Below, piece after piece: positions 16,726-26,019 of a stretch of 64,000 nucleotides of DNA. Under the pieces are notes generated by a model, which saw only the letters and a program-made list of their open reading frames with translations, was not told the DNA's origin and made no database searches. A program made the position numbers and the translations under genes. The DNA comes from Tateyamaria sp. Alg231-49 (lineage in GTDB: Bacteria; Pseudomonadota; Alphaproteobacteria; Rhodobacterales; Rhodobacteraceae). Position 1 is the first letter of the stretch. Each line of letters starts with the position of its first letter. The stretch covers positions 1-64,000 of the forward strand of contig NZ_FRFA01000007.1 in NCBI RefSeq assembly GCF_900143535.1, written 5' to 3'.

Positions 16726-18542
16726 TCTACCGTCACAGACTTGGCAAGGTTGCGGGGTTGATCAACGTCGGTGCCCTTGGCCACGGCCGTATGATAGGCG
16801 AGCAGTTGCGCAGGCACGGCATAGAGGATCGGAGCAATGATATCCGGGCAATCGGGCATCGCGATCTTTGCCCACGTACCGTCTCCGGCCTCTTTAAGCC
16901 CGACTGAATTCGAGATTAGGGCGACCTTGCCCTTGCGTGCCATGATCTCTTGCATGTTGGACACTGTCTTGTCGAACAACGCGTCGCGGGGCGCCATGAC
17001 CACGACGGGCACGGATTTGTCGATCAGGGCGATGGGGCCATGTTTCAACTCGCCAGACGCATAGGCTTCGGCATGTATATAGCTGATTTCCTTGAGTTTC
17101 AGGGCGCCTTCCAAGGCCAGCGGATACATCACGCCACGTCCTAGAAACAGAATATCGCGTGCCTCGGCCAGCTTGCGAGCGGTGGATTTCATCGCGCTGC
17201 TCTGCTCAATGGCATGGTTCATCAGGGCAGGCAGGCTGCGCAATGATGCAATGTGTTCGGCCATCTGCTCATCTGTGATGGTTTCGCGTGCACGCGCCGC
17301 CTTGAGCACCAGCATCAAAAGCACGGTCAACTGGCAGGTGAACGCCTTGGTCGAAGCCACCCCAACTTCGACGCCCGCAAAGATCGGCAATGCCAGATCG
17401 CTTTCCCGTGCGATTGAGCTTTCGGGGACGTTGATCACGGATGCGATCTTGTCCGCCTTGCCTTCGCAATAGCGCAGGGCGGCCAGCGTATCCGCGGTCT
17501 CGCCAGACTGGCTGACGAAAAGGGCCAGCGTACGCGCCGGTATGGGTGGTTCGCGATAGCGGAATTCTGACGCAACATCGACCTCGACGGGCAGACGCGC
17601 GATCTGTTCGAACCAATACTTCGCTGTCAGGCAGGCATAATATGCCGTGCCGCACGCGACCATGGTCAGCCGGTCGATCGCAGTGAAGTCGATACCGGGG
17701 TCGGGCAGGGTGATCTCGCCCTCCGCACTCAGGTAGTTTGCCAGCGTATTGGCCAACACCACCGGCTGTTCGGCAATTTCCTTGGCCATGAAGTGTTTGT
17801 GCCCGGCCTTGTCTATGCGCGTGGAATCCATCTGGACCTGGCGCATCGCGCGGTTGGCCAATGCGCCATTTGCGTCCCGAATTTCAACACCTGCGCGGGT
17901 CACAACGGCGCGGTCGCCTTCTTCCAGATAGGTGATGCGATCCGTCATGGGGGCCAAAGCGATGGCGTCCGAACCCACAAACATCTCGCCATCGCCATGG
18001 CCTATGGCCAGCGGAGAGCCCTTGCGCGCGGCCACGATCAAATCGCCCTGACCCTGAAACAAAAAGGCCAGCGCAAACGCTCCCTCTAGACGGTCGAGCG
18101 CGGCAAAGGCAGCGTCCACCGGGCTCATTCCGCCATCCATGTAGTGTTGCGTGAGCAGAGAAACCGTCTCGGTGTCCGTCTCTGTCTGGGATTTAAGCCC
18201 CGCCGCATCCAATTCTGCGCGCAAGTCGCGGAAATTCTCGATAATGCCATTGTGCACCACGGCAACAGGGCCGGACTGGTGGGGATGGGCATTGCCTTCT
18301 GTCGGCGCACCATGCGTGGCCCAGCGGGTGTGCCCGATGCCAGCCTTACCAGCGAGCGGTTCATGCACAAGCCGGTCGCTGAGGTTCACCAGCTTGCCCA
18401 CAGCGCGCCGCCGTTCCAGCACACCATTGTTTACCGTAGCGATCCCGGCACTGTCATAGCCGCGATATTCCAGCCGTTTGAGCGCCTCAACCAGCATTGG
18501 AGCAACTTCGTGATCGCCCAAGACCCCTACAATTCCACACAT
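16722..18542 (-). CDS. glmS: glutamine--fructose-6-phosphate aminotransferase
   Basis: A 606-residue enzyme converting fructose-6-phosphate and glutamine to glucosamine-6-phosphate, the entry to peptidoglycan and lipopolysaccharide amino sugars. The N-terminal glutaminase domain begins with the nucleophile Cys-2 (MCGIVGVLGDH), with HTRWATHG and the ammonia-handling loop following. Two SIS domains (SQSGETADT, STKAFTCQL) bind the sugar phosphate, and the conserved C terminus reads PRNLAKSVTVE. It starts one base after glmU stops and overlaps the AlkD-like gene by 4 bp. No glmS ribozyme is present, as expected outside Firmicutes. Confidence 0.97.
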   Translation of the reverse strand: MCGIVGVLGDHEVAPMLVEALKRLEYRGYDSAGIATVNNGVLERRRAVGKLVNLSDRLVHEPLAGKAGIGHTRWATHGAPTEGNAHPHQSGPVAVVHNGIIENFRDLRAELDAAGLKSQTETDTETVSLLTQHYMDGGMSPVDAAFAALDRLEGAFALAFLFQGQGDLIVAARKGSPLAIGHGDGEMFVGSDAIALAPMTDRITYLEEGDRAVVTRAGVEIRDANGALANRAMRQVQMDSTRIDKAGHKHFMAKEIAEQPVVLANTLANYLSAEGEITLPDPGIDFTAIDRLTMVACGTAYYACLTAKYWFEQIARLPVEVDVASEFRYREPPIPARTLALFVSQSGETADTLAALRYCEGKADKIASVINVPESSIARESDLALPIFAGVEVGVASTKAFTCQLTVLLMLVLKAARARETITDEQMAEHIASLRSLPALMNHAIEQSSAMKSTARKLAEARDILFLGRGVMYPLALEGALKLKEISYIHAEAYASGELKHGPIALIDKSVPVVVMAPRDALFDKTVSNMQEIMARKGKVALISNSVGLKEAGDGTWAKIAMPDCPDIIAPILYAVPAQLLAYHTAVAKGTDVDQPRNLAKSVTVE

Positions 18543-18543
18543 G

Positions 18544-19899
18544 TTAGCTGCCCCTGTGCATTCTGGCCTTTTTGGCCTTTAACATTTCGAATAATTTTCG
18601 CGCCATGCCGGGCTTTTCCACCTGTGGTGCGCGCGCCAACGCAAGCGCGCCCGCTTCCACGTCGGATGTGATGACAGAACCGGACCCCGTCATCGCCTCG
18701 TCCCCGATGGAGACCGGGGCCACGAGCATAGTGTTGGACCCGATAAAGGCACGTTCGCCGATATGGGTGAAATGCTTCATCACGCCATCGTAGTTGCAGG
18801 TGATGGTGCCTGCGCCGATGTTGCTGGCCGCACCAATGGACGCATCGCCAATGTAACTGAGATGGTTGACTTTGGATCCCTCTGCCAGCGTCGCATTCTT
18901 GACCTCGACAAAGTTGCCGATGCGCACATCCTCGGCCAGTTCCGTACCCGGACGCAGGCGGGCGTAAGGACCAACAATAGCACCACGCGCGACATGACAC
19001 CCTTCAAGGTGGGAAAATGCGCGGATGGTGGCACCGGATTCGACGCTTACGCCGGGCCCGAACACGACATTTGGTTCGATCACGGCATCCCTTCCGATCA
19101 CCGTATCAAGGGAAAGATAGACCGTGTCGGGCGCGACCAAAGTCACGCCGTCGCCCAGCAATTCGGCGCGTGCCTTCGTCTGAAACAACGCATCCGCCGC
19201 TGCCAGATCGGTACGCGAATCCACGCCTAACGTCTCGGCTTGGTCACAGGCGATGGCCGTCACCGACAGACCCCGTCGGTTGGCCAGTTCGGCGACTTCG
19301 GTCAGGTAGTATTCACCTGATGCGTTGTCATTGCTCGTCTCACTCAGCATTTCAAACAATGTCTTTGCGTCGCAAGCCAGCAAGCCGCTGTTGGTAAAAC
19401 GAATAGTCTGCTCGTCCTCGCTGGCATCCTTGTACTCGACAATTTTAACCAAGCGGTCGCCGTCCATCACCAAACGGCCATAGCGCGGCTGAAGTTCGGC
19501 AATTTCGAACCCCAGCACCACCACATCGTGGGTTTGACGGGTCGCAATCATGCGCTCCAGCGTTTCAGGGCGCAAAAACGGCGTGTCACCAAACAGCACG
19601 ACAATGTCGCCGTCGAAGCCTTTCAGCACCTCGCGCGCCTGATCCACAGCATGACCTGTGCCTAGTTGCTCTTCTTGCAGAACAACTTCGGCGTTTTCGT
19701 CATAGGCGAGGGCGGCCGCGCGCACTTGGTCTGCTCCGTGCCCGGCCACAACGATCACATGTTCCGGATCTAGCGCCGCACCAGCACGCATCGCGTGGTG
19801 CAGCATGGGGGCACCGCCAATGGGATGCAGTACCTTGGGCAGTTCCGAATTCATCCGGGTGCCCTTGCCTGCGGCAAGAATGATCAATGCAGCGCTCAT
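18544..19899 (-). CDS. glmU: bifunctional UDP-GlcNAc pyrophosphorylase / GlcN-1-P acetyltransferase
   Basis: A 451-residue enzyme doing the last two steps to UDP-N-acetylglucosamine. The N-terminal uridyltransferase domain has LAAGKGTRMNSELPKVLHPI. The C-terminal half is a left-handed beta helix of hexapeptide repeats with the acetyltransferase residues in HLSYIGDASIG and GAGTITCNYDG. It is the first gene of a tight minus-strand unit glmU-glmS-AlkD-like. A weak promoter-like pair (TTGCGC, 16 bp, TAAACA) lies in the 140-bp divergent spacer with the HAD phosphatase gene. Confidence 0.97.
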   Translation of the reverse strand: MSAALIILAAGKGTRMNSELPKVLHPIGGAPMLHHAMRAGAALDPEHVIVVAGHGADQVRAAALAYDENAEVVLQEEQLGTGHAVDQAREVLKGFDGDIVVLFGDTPFLRPETLERMIATRQTHDVVVLGFEIAELQPRYGRLVMDGDRLVKIVEYKDASEDEQTIRFTNSGLLACDAKTLFEMLSETSNDNASGEYYLTEVAELANRRGLSVTAIACDQAETLGVDSRTDLAAADALFQTKARAELLGDGVTLVAPDTVYLSLDTVIGRDAVIEPNVVFGPGVSVESGATIRAFSHLEGCHVARGAIVGPYARLRPGTELAEDVRIGNFVEVKNATLAEGSKVNHLSYIGDASIGAASNIGAGTITCNYDGVMKHFTHIGERAFIGSNTMLVAPVSIGDEAMTGSGSVITSDVEAGALALARAPQVEKPGMARKLFEMLKAKKARMHRGS

Positions 19900-20040
19900 G
19901 AAATGCCTCTTTGCCCAATTCTCTTTGTCTTTTTGTTGCGCCCTGTTTATCGCCTATTGCGATGCGCGCAAGCGGGCTGGCCATCAAACAAGATTGCGGC
20001 TTGCAACAACTGAGACCAGCAAGGGCGATGGAGAACAGAT

Positions 20041-20703
20041 ATGACAGCGGTGATTTTCGATCTTGACGGGACGCTTGCCGACACCAGTGGTGATCTTTTG
20101 GCGGCTGCAAATATCTGCTTTCGCGATATGGGATATGGCGATGTGCTGGGGGCAGGGGACGCAGGTGTCGCTTTGCGCGGCGGACGCGCCATGCTGCGTG
20201 CTGGGCTGACCCGGGTGGATCAGTTGGATGAGCGCACGATCGATCTGTACTACCCCGTATTGCTTGAGGCATACGGCGCTGCGATCAGCACCCACACGCG
20301 CCTTTATCCCGGCGCAATGGAGGCCATCGAAACCCTTAAATCCCATGGCCACGCCATAGGCATCTGCACCAACAAACCCGAAGGGCTGGCCGAACAGCTG
20401 ATGCGCGATCTGGGTGTGCGCGACGTCTTTGGCAGTCTTGTTGGTGCCGACACTCTGCCTGTGCGCAAACCGGATCCGGAGCCACTCTTTGAAGCGACTC
20501 GCCGTTTGGGCGTTGATCCAAATGCCTGCCTTCTGGTCGGCGACAGTGACACGGATCGCAACACTGCGCGTGCGGCGGGCGTGCCTTCTGTGCTTGTCAC
20601 ATTCGGACCGTCAGGCGAGGATATGGCGGCGCTGGAACCCGAGGCATTGCTGGACGATTACGCCGCCTTACCATCAGTAGCCGCCGCTCTGTTGGCGCGC
20701 TAG
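20041..20703 (+). CDS. HAD family hydrolase, phosphoglycolate phosphatase-like
   Basis: A 220-residue haloacid-dehalogenase phosphatase. Motif I is FDLDGTLADTS (Asp-7 and Asp-9), motif II lies in GICTNKPEG, the Lys is in PVRKPDP, and motif IV is LLVGDSDTDRNTARAAGV. The arrangement, with a helical cap between motifs I and II, fits phosphoglycolate phosphatase (Gph), which clears 2-phosphoglycolate from DNA repair or photorespiration; other small phosphates cannot be excluded. It is divergent from glmU across 141 bp. Confidence 0.88.
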   Translation: MTAVIFDLDGTLADTSGDLLAAANICFRDMGYGDVLGAGDAGVALRGGRAMLRAGLTRVDQLDERTIDLYYPVLLEAYGAAISTHTRLYPGAMEAIETLKSHGHAIGICTNKPEGLAEQLMRDLGVRDVFGSLVGADTLPVRKPDPEPLFEATRRLGVDPNACLLVGDSDTDRNTARAAGVPSVLVTFGPSGEDMAALEPEALLDDYAALPSVAAALLAR

Positions 20704-20734
20704 AAACTCTGCATCCGCCCTTTGATATTTTGAA

Positions 20735-21982
20735 ATGGCAATGCACCGCATTGACGGTTGGCGCGTCTACTATCAAAACGAGATTATGAAAGAGCAATTC
20801 ACCGGTAGTTTCACCCAACAAGAACCAATCCCCGAAGCCGGGATCGATGCGGCACTTGCCGTTCTGCGGCACGGGCGGCTTCACCGTTACAACACCGTTC
20901 CTGACGAGATGTGTGAAACCGCGTTGCTGGAACAGGAGTTCGCGGACGTTGTCGGCGCGCCATATTGTCTGGCCGTAGCTTCGGGTGGGTATGCAATGGC
21001 GACGGCCCTGCGTGCTGTTGGGGTTGAGGCCGGAGACAAAGTTCTCTCAAACGCATTTACCCTCGCGCCCGTGCCGGGTGCCATTGCCTCGGTCGGCGCA
21101 ACTCCTGTGTTCGTCGGTGTTACTGAAAGCCTCACAATCGACCTTGATGATCTTGAGGCCAAACTGGATCAGGCCCGTGTCCTGCTGCTGAGCCATATGC
21201 GCGGTCATATCTGTGACATGGATCGTCTGATGGCCATGTGCGATGCCGCCGGTGTCACTGTGATTGAGGATTGCGCGCACACGATGGGGGCCGCGTGGAA
21301 TGGTGTGCCTTCGGGTCGCCACGGAACGGTGGGCTGCTATTCCTGCCAGACTTATAAACATGTGAACTCGGGAGAGGGCGGATTCCTCGTTACCGATGAT
21401 CCTTATGTTGCCGCCAAAGCGGTCATGCTGTCCGGCAGTTATATGCTTTATGAACGGCACAGCGCAGCGCCACCCAAAGAAGCGTTTGAAGACATCAAAT
21501 ACACGACCCCGAACATCTCGGGCCGGATGGACAACCTGCGCGCTGCGATCCTGCGCCCACAAGTGGCTGACCTGGCCACACAATGCGCGCGCTGGAACGA
21601 CCGCTACTATGCGCTTGAAGCCGGTTTGCGCGACACACCCGGCCTGACGGTCATTGAGCGACCTAACCAAGAGACAATCGTTGGCTCCTCCATTCAGTTC
21701 TTGCTGCTCGACTGGGCTGCTGCTGCGGTGCAGGACGTGGTGGCCCGGTGCGGGGCACGTGGGGTCGAACTCAAGTGGTTTGGTGCCCCTGAGCCGGTCG
21801 CCTTCACCAGCAAGTATGACAGTTGGAAGTATGCGCCGTCAGCACCTATGGCGGCCAGCGATCGCGTGCTGGCCGGGATTGTCGATATGCGGGTGCCTCT
21901 GACCTTCAGCCTCGATGATTGCGCCCTGATCGCGCGGATCATCCGAGCGGAAGTCAGTGCGGTGTATCAGGCAGGTTCTTAA
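20735..21982 (+). CDS. DegT/DnrJ/EryC1/StrS family aminotransferase
   Basis: A 415-residue PLP enzyme of the sugar-aminotransferase fold. The PLP lysine is Lys-208 in QTYKHVNSGEGG, the ring-stacking Asp is Asp-179 in VIEDCAHTMGA, and the N-terminal GGYAMATALRAVGVEAGD matches the phosphate-binding loop. Relatives make amino sugars for surface polysaccharides, but in this subgroup the substrate need not be a nucleotide sugar and no sugar-nucleotide genes flank it. Starts at 20735 and 20786 are possible; neither has a strong ribosome binding site. It follows the HAD gene by 31 bp. Confidence 0.82.
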   Translation: MAMHRIDGWRVYYQNEIMKEQFTGSFTQQEPIPEAGIDAALAVLRHGRLHRYNTVPDEMCETALLEQEFADVVGAPYCLAVASGGYAMATALRAVGVEAGDKVLSNAFTLAPVPGAIASVGATPVFVGVTESLTIDLDDLEAKLDQARVLLLSHMRGHICDMDRLMAMCDAAGVTVIEDCAHTMGAAWNGVPSGRHGTVGCYSCQTYKHVNSGEGGFLVTDDPYVAAKAVMLSGSYMLYERHSAAPPKEAFEDIKYTTPNISGRMDNLRAAILRPQVADLATQCARWNDRYYALEAGLRDTPGLTVIERPNQETIVGSSIQFLLLDWAAAAVQDVVARCGARGVELKWFGAPEPVAFTSKYDSWKYAPSAPMAASDRVLAGIVDMRVPLTFSLDDCALIARIIRAEVSAVYQAGS

Positions 21983-22036
21983 AAAGCTGACGTTCTTGAT
22001 CTGATGGCTGACAAACCTCGAAACGCAGCGCTTACG

Positions 22037-22076
22037 AGCTAGGATCAAACGCTTACAGGCAACAAAGGTCCTAGCT
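22037..22076 (+). promoter_or_regulatory. inverted repeat next to the DJ-1/PfpI ribosome binding site
   Basis: AGCTAGGA at 22037-22044 and TCCTAGCT at 22069-22076 form a perfect 8-bp inverted repeat around 24 nt. The loop ends with the likely Shine-Dalgarno AAAGG and the 3' arm ends 1 nt before the ATG at 22078. CGCTTAC also occurs twice, at 22029-22035 and 22050-22056. It could be an operator or an RNA hairpin that limits translation. Confidence 0.4.
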
Positions 22077-22077
22077 T

Positions 22078-22686
22078 ATGAAATCTCTCGCTGCCCTCGT
22101 CTTTCCCGGATTCGAAACGCTCGACTATTTTGGCCCCATCGAGATGCTGGGCGGATACGGAGAAGAGACCGAGATTGTCACCGTCGCCAAGCATGCAGAC
22201 CCTGTGGCCAGCGTTCACGGTCAACGGATCGTCATCGACCAGACTCTTGCGGAAAAGAACGACTATGATCTGCTGTTGGTCCCGGGGGGAGACTCGGCCC
22301 TCGACGCAGCCAAAGATGAAGAAATGCTCGACTGGTTGCGCGCAGTTTCCAAAAATGCAGAACGGGTGATGACCGTGTGCACCGGCTCGATCCTTTTGGG
22401 AATGAGCGGGGTTCTTGATGGGCGCAAGGCGACCACGAACAAAATCGACTTTACCAGCACCGTACACCTCGCGCCCAGAGTTGATTGGGTGAAAGAGGCG
22501 CGATGGGTGCGCGATGATAAGTTTTATACGTCATCAGGCGTTTCGGCGGGCATGGATATGGCGTTGGCCGTTATGGCCGATCTTTTCGGGATGGAGATGG
22601 CTGATAGGCTGGCTCTCGGCAGCGAATATGAATGGCACAAAGACGCGAGCCGCGATCCTTTTGCAAAACTGGCCGGGTTGGTTTGA
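22078..22686 (+). CDS. DJ-1/PfpI family protein (glutamine amidotransferase-like fold)
   Basis: A 202-residue protein of the DJ-1/PfpI superfamily. The nucleophile elbow is VMTVCTGS with Cys-101, and the N-terminal strand VFPGFETLDYFGPIEML matches the isonitrile hydratase and AraC-sensor branch (FxGFxxLDxxGPxEvL). KIDFTSTVHL and TSSGVSAGMDMAL complete the fold. It may be a hydratase, hydrolase or chaperone; no C-terminal DNA-binding domain follows, so it is not an AraC-type regulator. It stands alone between the aminotransferase gene and the leucine operon. Confidence 0.82.
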   Translation: MKSLAALVFPGFETLDYFGPIEMLGGYGEETEIVTVAKHADPVASVHGQRIVIDQTLAEKNDYDLLLVPGGDSALDAAKDEEMLDWLRAVSKNAERVMTVCTGSILLGMSGVLDGRKATTNKIDFTSTVHLAPRVDWVKEARWVRDDKFYTSSGVSAGMDMALAVMADLFGMEMADRLALGSEYEWHKDASRDPFAKLAGLV

Positions 22687-22720
22687 AGGCAGGCGTTTCG
22701 CTCAGTTTGCATCACAGTGC

Positions 22721-22749
22721 TGGACAGACGCAGGACTTAACCCTATTAT
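22721..22749 (+). promoter_or_regulatory. promoter of the leucine/isovalerate degradation operon
   Basis: TGGACA at 22721-22726 and TATTAT at 22744-22749, separated by 17 bp, each match the housekeeping consensus in 5 of 6 positions. The expected start site lies about 25 bp before the ATG of ivd. Confidence 0.6.
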
Positions 22750-22763
22750 TGAACAAGTGTTCA
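22750..22763. promoter_or_regulatory. candidate operator TGAACA-AG-TGTTCA upstream of ivd
   Basis: A perfect 6+2+6 inverted repeat beginning directly after the -10 box, so it covers the likely start site. The layout suits repression by a dimeric regulator; TetR-type regulators of branched-chain and fatty acid breakdown use comparable short palindromes. No regulator gene is present in this neighbourhood. Confidence 0.5.
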
Positions 22764-22782
22764 TTTAGGCGGGAGGCTGCAC

Positions 22783-23946
22783 ATGTTCACCCATTCTATG
22801 ACCTTTGATCTCGGCGAGGATGTAAATGCCTTGCGCGACATGGTGCACCGTTGGGCTCAAGACCGGGTCAAGCCGATGGCGGCTGAGATCGACCGAACCA
22901 ACACCTTCCCACCCGAACTCTGGACCGAGATGGGCGAACTTGGCCTTCTCGGCATCACGGTGGACGAAGAATATGGTGGAGCAAACATGTCCTACCTCGC
23001 CCACACGGTTGCTGTTGAAGAAGTGGCACGGGCGAGTGCCTCGGTTTCATTAAGCTATGGGGCGCACTCCAACCTCTGTGTGAACCAGATCAAATTGAAC
23101 GGCACACCTGAGCAAAAGGCCAAATACCTGCCAGGCTTGATTAGCGGGCAACATGTCGGCGCGCTTGCCATGTCCGAAGCGAGTGCTGGATCCGATGTCG
23201 TGTCGATGAAGCTGGCGGCTGAAAAGCGTAACGACCGCTACATCCTGAATGGCACCAAATACTGGATCACCAACGGGCCTGACGCTGACACGCTGGTGGT
23301 CTATGCAAAAACAGACCCGGACGCAGGCCCCAAAGGCATCACCGCCTTCCTCATCGAAAAGTCGATGACAGGATTCTCCACCTCGCCGCACTTCGACAAG
23401 CTAGGCATGCGCGGCTCGAACACCGCCGAACTGATCTTCGAAGATGTCGAGGTGCCCTTCGACAACGTATTGGGTGAAGAGGGGCGCGGGGTGGCCGTGC
23501 TGATGTCCGGCCTTGATTACGAGCGCGTGGTGCTCGCAGGCATCGGTCTTGGGATCATGGCCGCCTGCATGGACGAAGTCATGCCTTACATGGCCGAGCG
23601 CAAGCAATTCGGCCAGCCCATCGGGTCCTTCCAGCTGATGCAGGGAAAAATTGCGGATATGTATACAGCCATGAATTCGGCGCGGGCCTACGTCTATGAA
23701 GTGGCCAAGGCGTGCGACCGCGGGACAGTGACCCGACAGGACGCCGCAGCCTGTTGCCTTTACGCCTCTGAGGAAGCGATGAAACAGGCCCATCAGGCAG
23801 TGCAAGCCATGGGCGGTGCCGGGTTCCTGAACGACGCGCCGGTTGCGCGCATCTTCCGCGATGCCAAGCTGATGGAGATCGGGGCAGGGACCTCTGAAAT
23901 CCGCCGCATGCTGGTGGGCCGCGAACTGGTCACGGCGATGGGGTGA
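22783..23946 (+). CDS. ivd: isovaleryl-CoA dehydrogenase
   Basis: A 387-residue flavoenzyme oxidising isovaleryl-CoA to 3-methylcrotonyl-CoA in leucine breakdown, passing electrons to ETF. It has the acyl-CoA dehydrogenase signatures: [34 protein letters not shown], and the C-terminal [33 protein letters not shown] region. [14 protein letters not shown] corresponds to the helix that carries the catalytic Glu in isovaleryl-CoA dehydrogenases (the E of YER). A good ribosome binding site (GGGAGG) precedes the ATG. It is first in a complete pathway operon, which supports the specific call. Confidence 0.93.
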   Translation: MFTHSMTFDLGEDVNALRDMVHRWAQDRVKPMAAEIDRTNTFPPELWTEMGELGLLGITVDEEYGGANMSYLAHTVAVEEVARASASVSLSYGAHSNLCVNQIKLNGTPEQKAKYLPGLISGQHVGALAMSEASAGSDVVSMKLAAEKRNDRYILNGTKYWITNGPDADTLVVYAKTDPDAGPKGITAFLIEKSMTGFSTSPHFDKLGMRGSNTAELIFEDVEVPFDNVLGEEGRGVAVLMSGLDYERVVLAGIGLGIMAACMDEVMPYMAERKQFGQPIGSFQLMQGKIADMYTAMNSARAYVYEVAKACDRGTVTRQDAAACCLYASEEAMKQAHQAVQAMGGAGFLNDAPVARIFRDAKLMEIGAGTSEIRRMLVGRELVTAMG

Positions 23947-24218
23947 TGAAACGCACCGTGCTCATCACGACATCAGTGCTGGTGGTGCTGGCCGGGTTTG
24001 CCGGGTTCTGGCTGGGGCAGCGACAAGTCACTCTGGATGCGACCGGGATCATCAACGCAGTTGCCACACAGCACGTTGCGGAACACGGGGGCGATACCTC
24101 CGCGTGCCTTGGCTGGGCGGGCAAGGACACGTCGGTGTTTCAGGTCAAATGTGGCGAAATCACGTATCTGGTTGACCGTTTTGGCAACGTCACGAATGCC
24201 CCGGAAGACGAGCTGTGA
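23946..24218 (+). CDS. small membrane-anchored protein of unknown function
   Basis: A 90-residue protein whose ATG shares a base with the ivd stop (TGATG), so it is coupled to ivd. Residues 4-24 form one hydrophobic helix (ITTSVLVVLAGFAGFWLG), and the remaining 65 residues probably lie in the periplasm. That part has two cysteines (SACLGW and VKCGE), suggesting a disulfide, and an aromatic ITYLVDRFGN strand. I do not recognise a family. Placement between ivd and mccB is the only clue to its job. Confidence 0.65.
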   Translation: MKRTVLITTSVLVVLAGFAGFWLGQRQVTLDATGIINAVATQHVAEHGGDTSACLGWAGKDTSVFQVKCGEITYLVDRFGNVTNAPEDEL

Positions 24219-24363
24219 AGGCAGGCGGCAGCATACACGACGCGGCACGCACACGCCGATGGACCCATATATCGGGTGCGCTTTTGCAATCAGGCGCACT
24301 GCCTCGTTCTCACACAGTGCCCACAAGTACTGAGCGCACAGTCGCAACATCAAAGGCCTCTCC

Positions 24364-25968
24364 ATGAAACTTAACTCACAAGCTCTGCCTTCGTCGCAAA
24401 CCTTTAAAGACAATCGGGCCATTCATCTCGAGGCTCTCGATGTCGTTCAAAGTGCTGCCCAAGCCGCTGCGGCAGGCGGCGGAGAAGCCTCTCGGGAGCG
24501 TCACCTTTCGCGCGGCAAGATGTTGCCACGTGACCGTGTCGCAAACCTGCTCGACCCCGGCTCGCCCTTTCTTGAGGTCGGAGCGACGGCCGCGCACGGG
24601 CTTTATGATGGCGCAGCACCTTGCGCAGGGGTCATCGCAGGCGTCGGTCAGGTGATGGGCCATGACGTCATGGTCATTTGTAACGATGCGACAGTAAAGG
24701 GCGGCACTTACTATCCGATGACCGTCAAGAAGCACCTGCGTGCACAGGAAATCGCTGAGCAGAACCACTTGCCCTGCATTTATCTTGTCGACAGCGGGGG
24801 TGCGAACCTTCCCAATCAGGACGAGGTGTTCCCTGATCGCGACCACTTTGGGCGCATTTTTTACAATCAGGCGCAGATGTCGGCCAAGGGTATCGCGCAG
24901 ATCGCCGTCGTTATGGGGTCCTGCACGGCAGGCGGGGCCTATGTCCCGGCCATGTCAGACGTCACCATCATTGTGCGTGACCAAGGCACGATATTCCTGG
25001 CCGGTCCTCCACTTGTCAACGCGGCGACGGGCGAGGTCGTCAGCGCCGAAGATCTTGGCGGCGGCGATGTGCACACACGACTGTCGGGTGTTGCCGACTA
25101 TCTGGCCGAGGATGACGCTCACGCGTTGGCGCTGGCACGCAGAAGTGTCGCAAACCTTAACCTTTGCAATGCAAACAACGTCACTTTGCAGAGCTCCGAA
25201 GAACCCGCCTATGACCCGGATGAAATCCTTGGGGTTGTCCCCGGTGATCTGCGTACACCCTATGATATTCACGAGGTGATCGCCCGGATCGTGGATGGAT
25301 CGCGCTTTGATGCGTTCAAGGCACGATTTGGGGAAACACTCGTTTGTGGTTTTGCTCACATCAAGGGCTGCCCAGTCGGCATCATCGCCAACAACGGTGT
25401 GTTGTTTTCTGAGTCCGCACAGAAGGGAGCGCATTTCGTCGAGCTGTGCAGCCAGCGCCGTATCCCATTGGTTTTCCTGCAAAACATCACCGGCTTCATG
25501 GTCGGCCAAAAATACGAAAACGAAGGGATCGCGCGGCATGGGGCCAAGATGGTCACGGCCGTCGCCACGACTTCTGTCCCAAAGATCACAATGCTTGTGG
25601 GCGGGTCATTCGGCGCAGGCAACTACGGTATGGCAGGGCGGGCCAATTCCCCGCGTTTCCTTTGGTCTTGGCCCAACTCCCGCATTTCCGTTATGGGTGG
25701 CGCGCAGGCGGCAGGGGTGCTGGCGACCGTCAAGCGTGACGCGATTGAGCGCAAAGGTGGGGCTTGGTCGGTCGAGGAAGAAGCGGCCTTCAAACAACCA
25801 ACCATCGACATGTTCGAGGAACAGTCTCATCCGCTTTATGCCTCTGCCCGACTGTGGGACGACGGCGTAATCGATCCCCGCAAAGCCCGCGATGTGCTGC
25901 ACTTGTCCTTACGCGCCGCACTCAACGCCCCGATAGAGGAGACGCGCTTTGGCCTGTTCCGCATGTGA
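24364..25968 (+). CDS. mccB: methylcrotonoyl-CoA carboxylase beta (carboxyltransferase) subunit
   Basis: A 534-residue carboxyltransferase transferring CO2 from carboxybiotin to 3-methylcrotonyl-CoA. It has the two crotonase-like halves of the acyl-CoA carboxylase beta family: [27 protein letters not shown] and [16 protein letters not shown] in the first half, [13 protein letters not shown] and [14 protein letters not shown] in the second. LPNQ and the long [15 protein letters not shown] segment favour methylcrotonyl-CoA over propionyl-CoA. The neighbours ivd, HMG-CoA lyase and the hydratase confirm the pathway. Confidence 0.93.
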   Translation: MKLNSQALPSSQTFKDNRAIHLEALDVVQSAAQAAAAGGGEASRERHLSRGKMLPRDRVANLLDPGSPFLEVGATAAHGLYDGAAPCAGVIAGVGQVMGHDVMVICNDATVKGGTYYPMTVKKHLRAQEIAEQNHLPCIYLVDSGGANLPNQDEVFPDRDHFGRIFYNQAQMSAKGIAQIAVVMGSCTAGGAYVPAMSDVTIIVRDQGTIFLAGPPLVNAATGEVVSAEDLGGGDVHTRLSGVADYLAEDDAHALALARRSVANLNLCNANNVTLQSSEEPAYDPDEILGVVPGDLRTPYDIHEVIARIVDGSRFDAFKARFGETLVCGFAHIKGCPVGIIANNGVLFSESAQKGAHFVELCSQRRIPLVFLQNITGFMVGQKYENEGIARHGAKMVTAVATTSVPKITMLVGGSFGAGNYGMAGRANSPRFLWSWPNSRISVMGGAQAAGVLATVKRDAIERKGGAWSVEEEAAFKQPTIDMFEEQSHPLYASARLWDDGVIDPRKARDVLHLSLRAALNAPIEETRFGLFRM

Positions 25969-25972
25969 TCAA

Positions 25973-26004
25973 CTTTGCAAAGGAATCCGTACGGTTTTGC
26001 AAAG
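25973..26004 (+). repeat. symmetric inverted repeat between mccB and mccA
   Basis: CTTTGCAAA at 25973-25981 pairs perfectly with TTTGCAAAG at 25996-26004, and between them lies the palindrome CCGTACGG (25987-25994). The two TTTGCAAAG boxes are 22 bp apart, two helical turns. As RNA it makes a hairpin ending just before the mccA ribosome binding site; as DNA it looks like a paired operator. Confidence 0.55.
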
Positions 26005-26019
26005 CTTAGGAGAGTGTTC

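Noticed and set aside
16722-18542. glmS ribozyme in the glmU-glmS junction
   Set aside because: Only one base separates the two genes and nothing resembling the ribozyme core is present.
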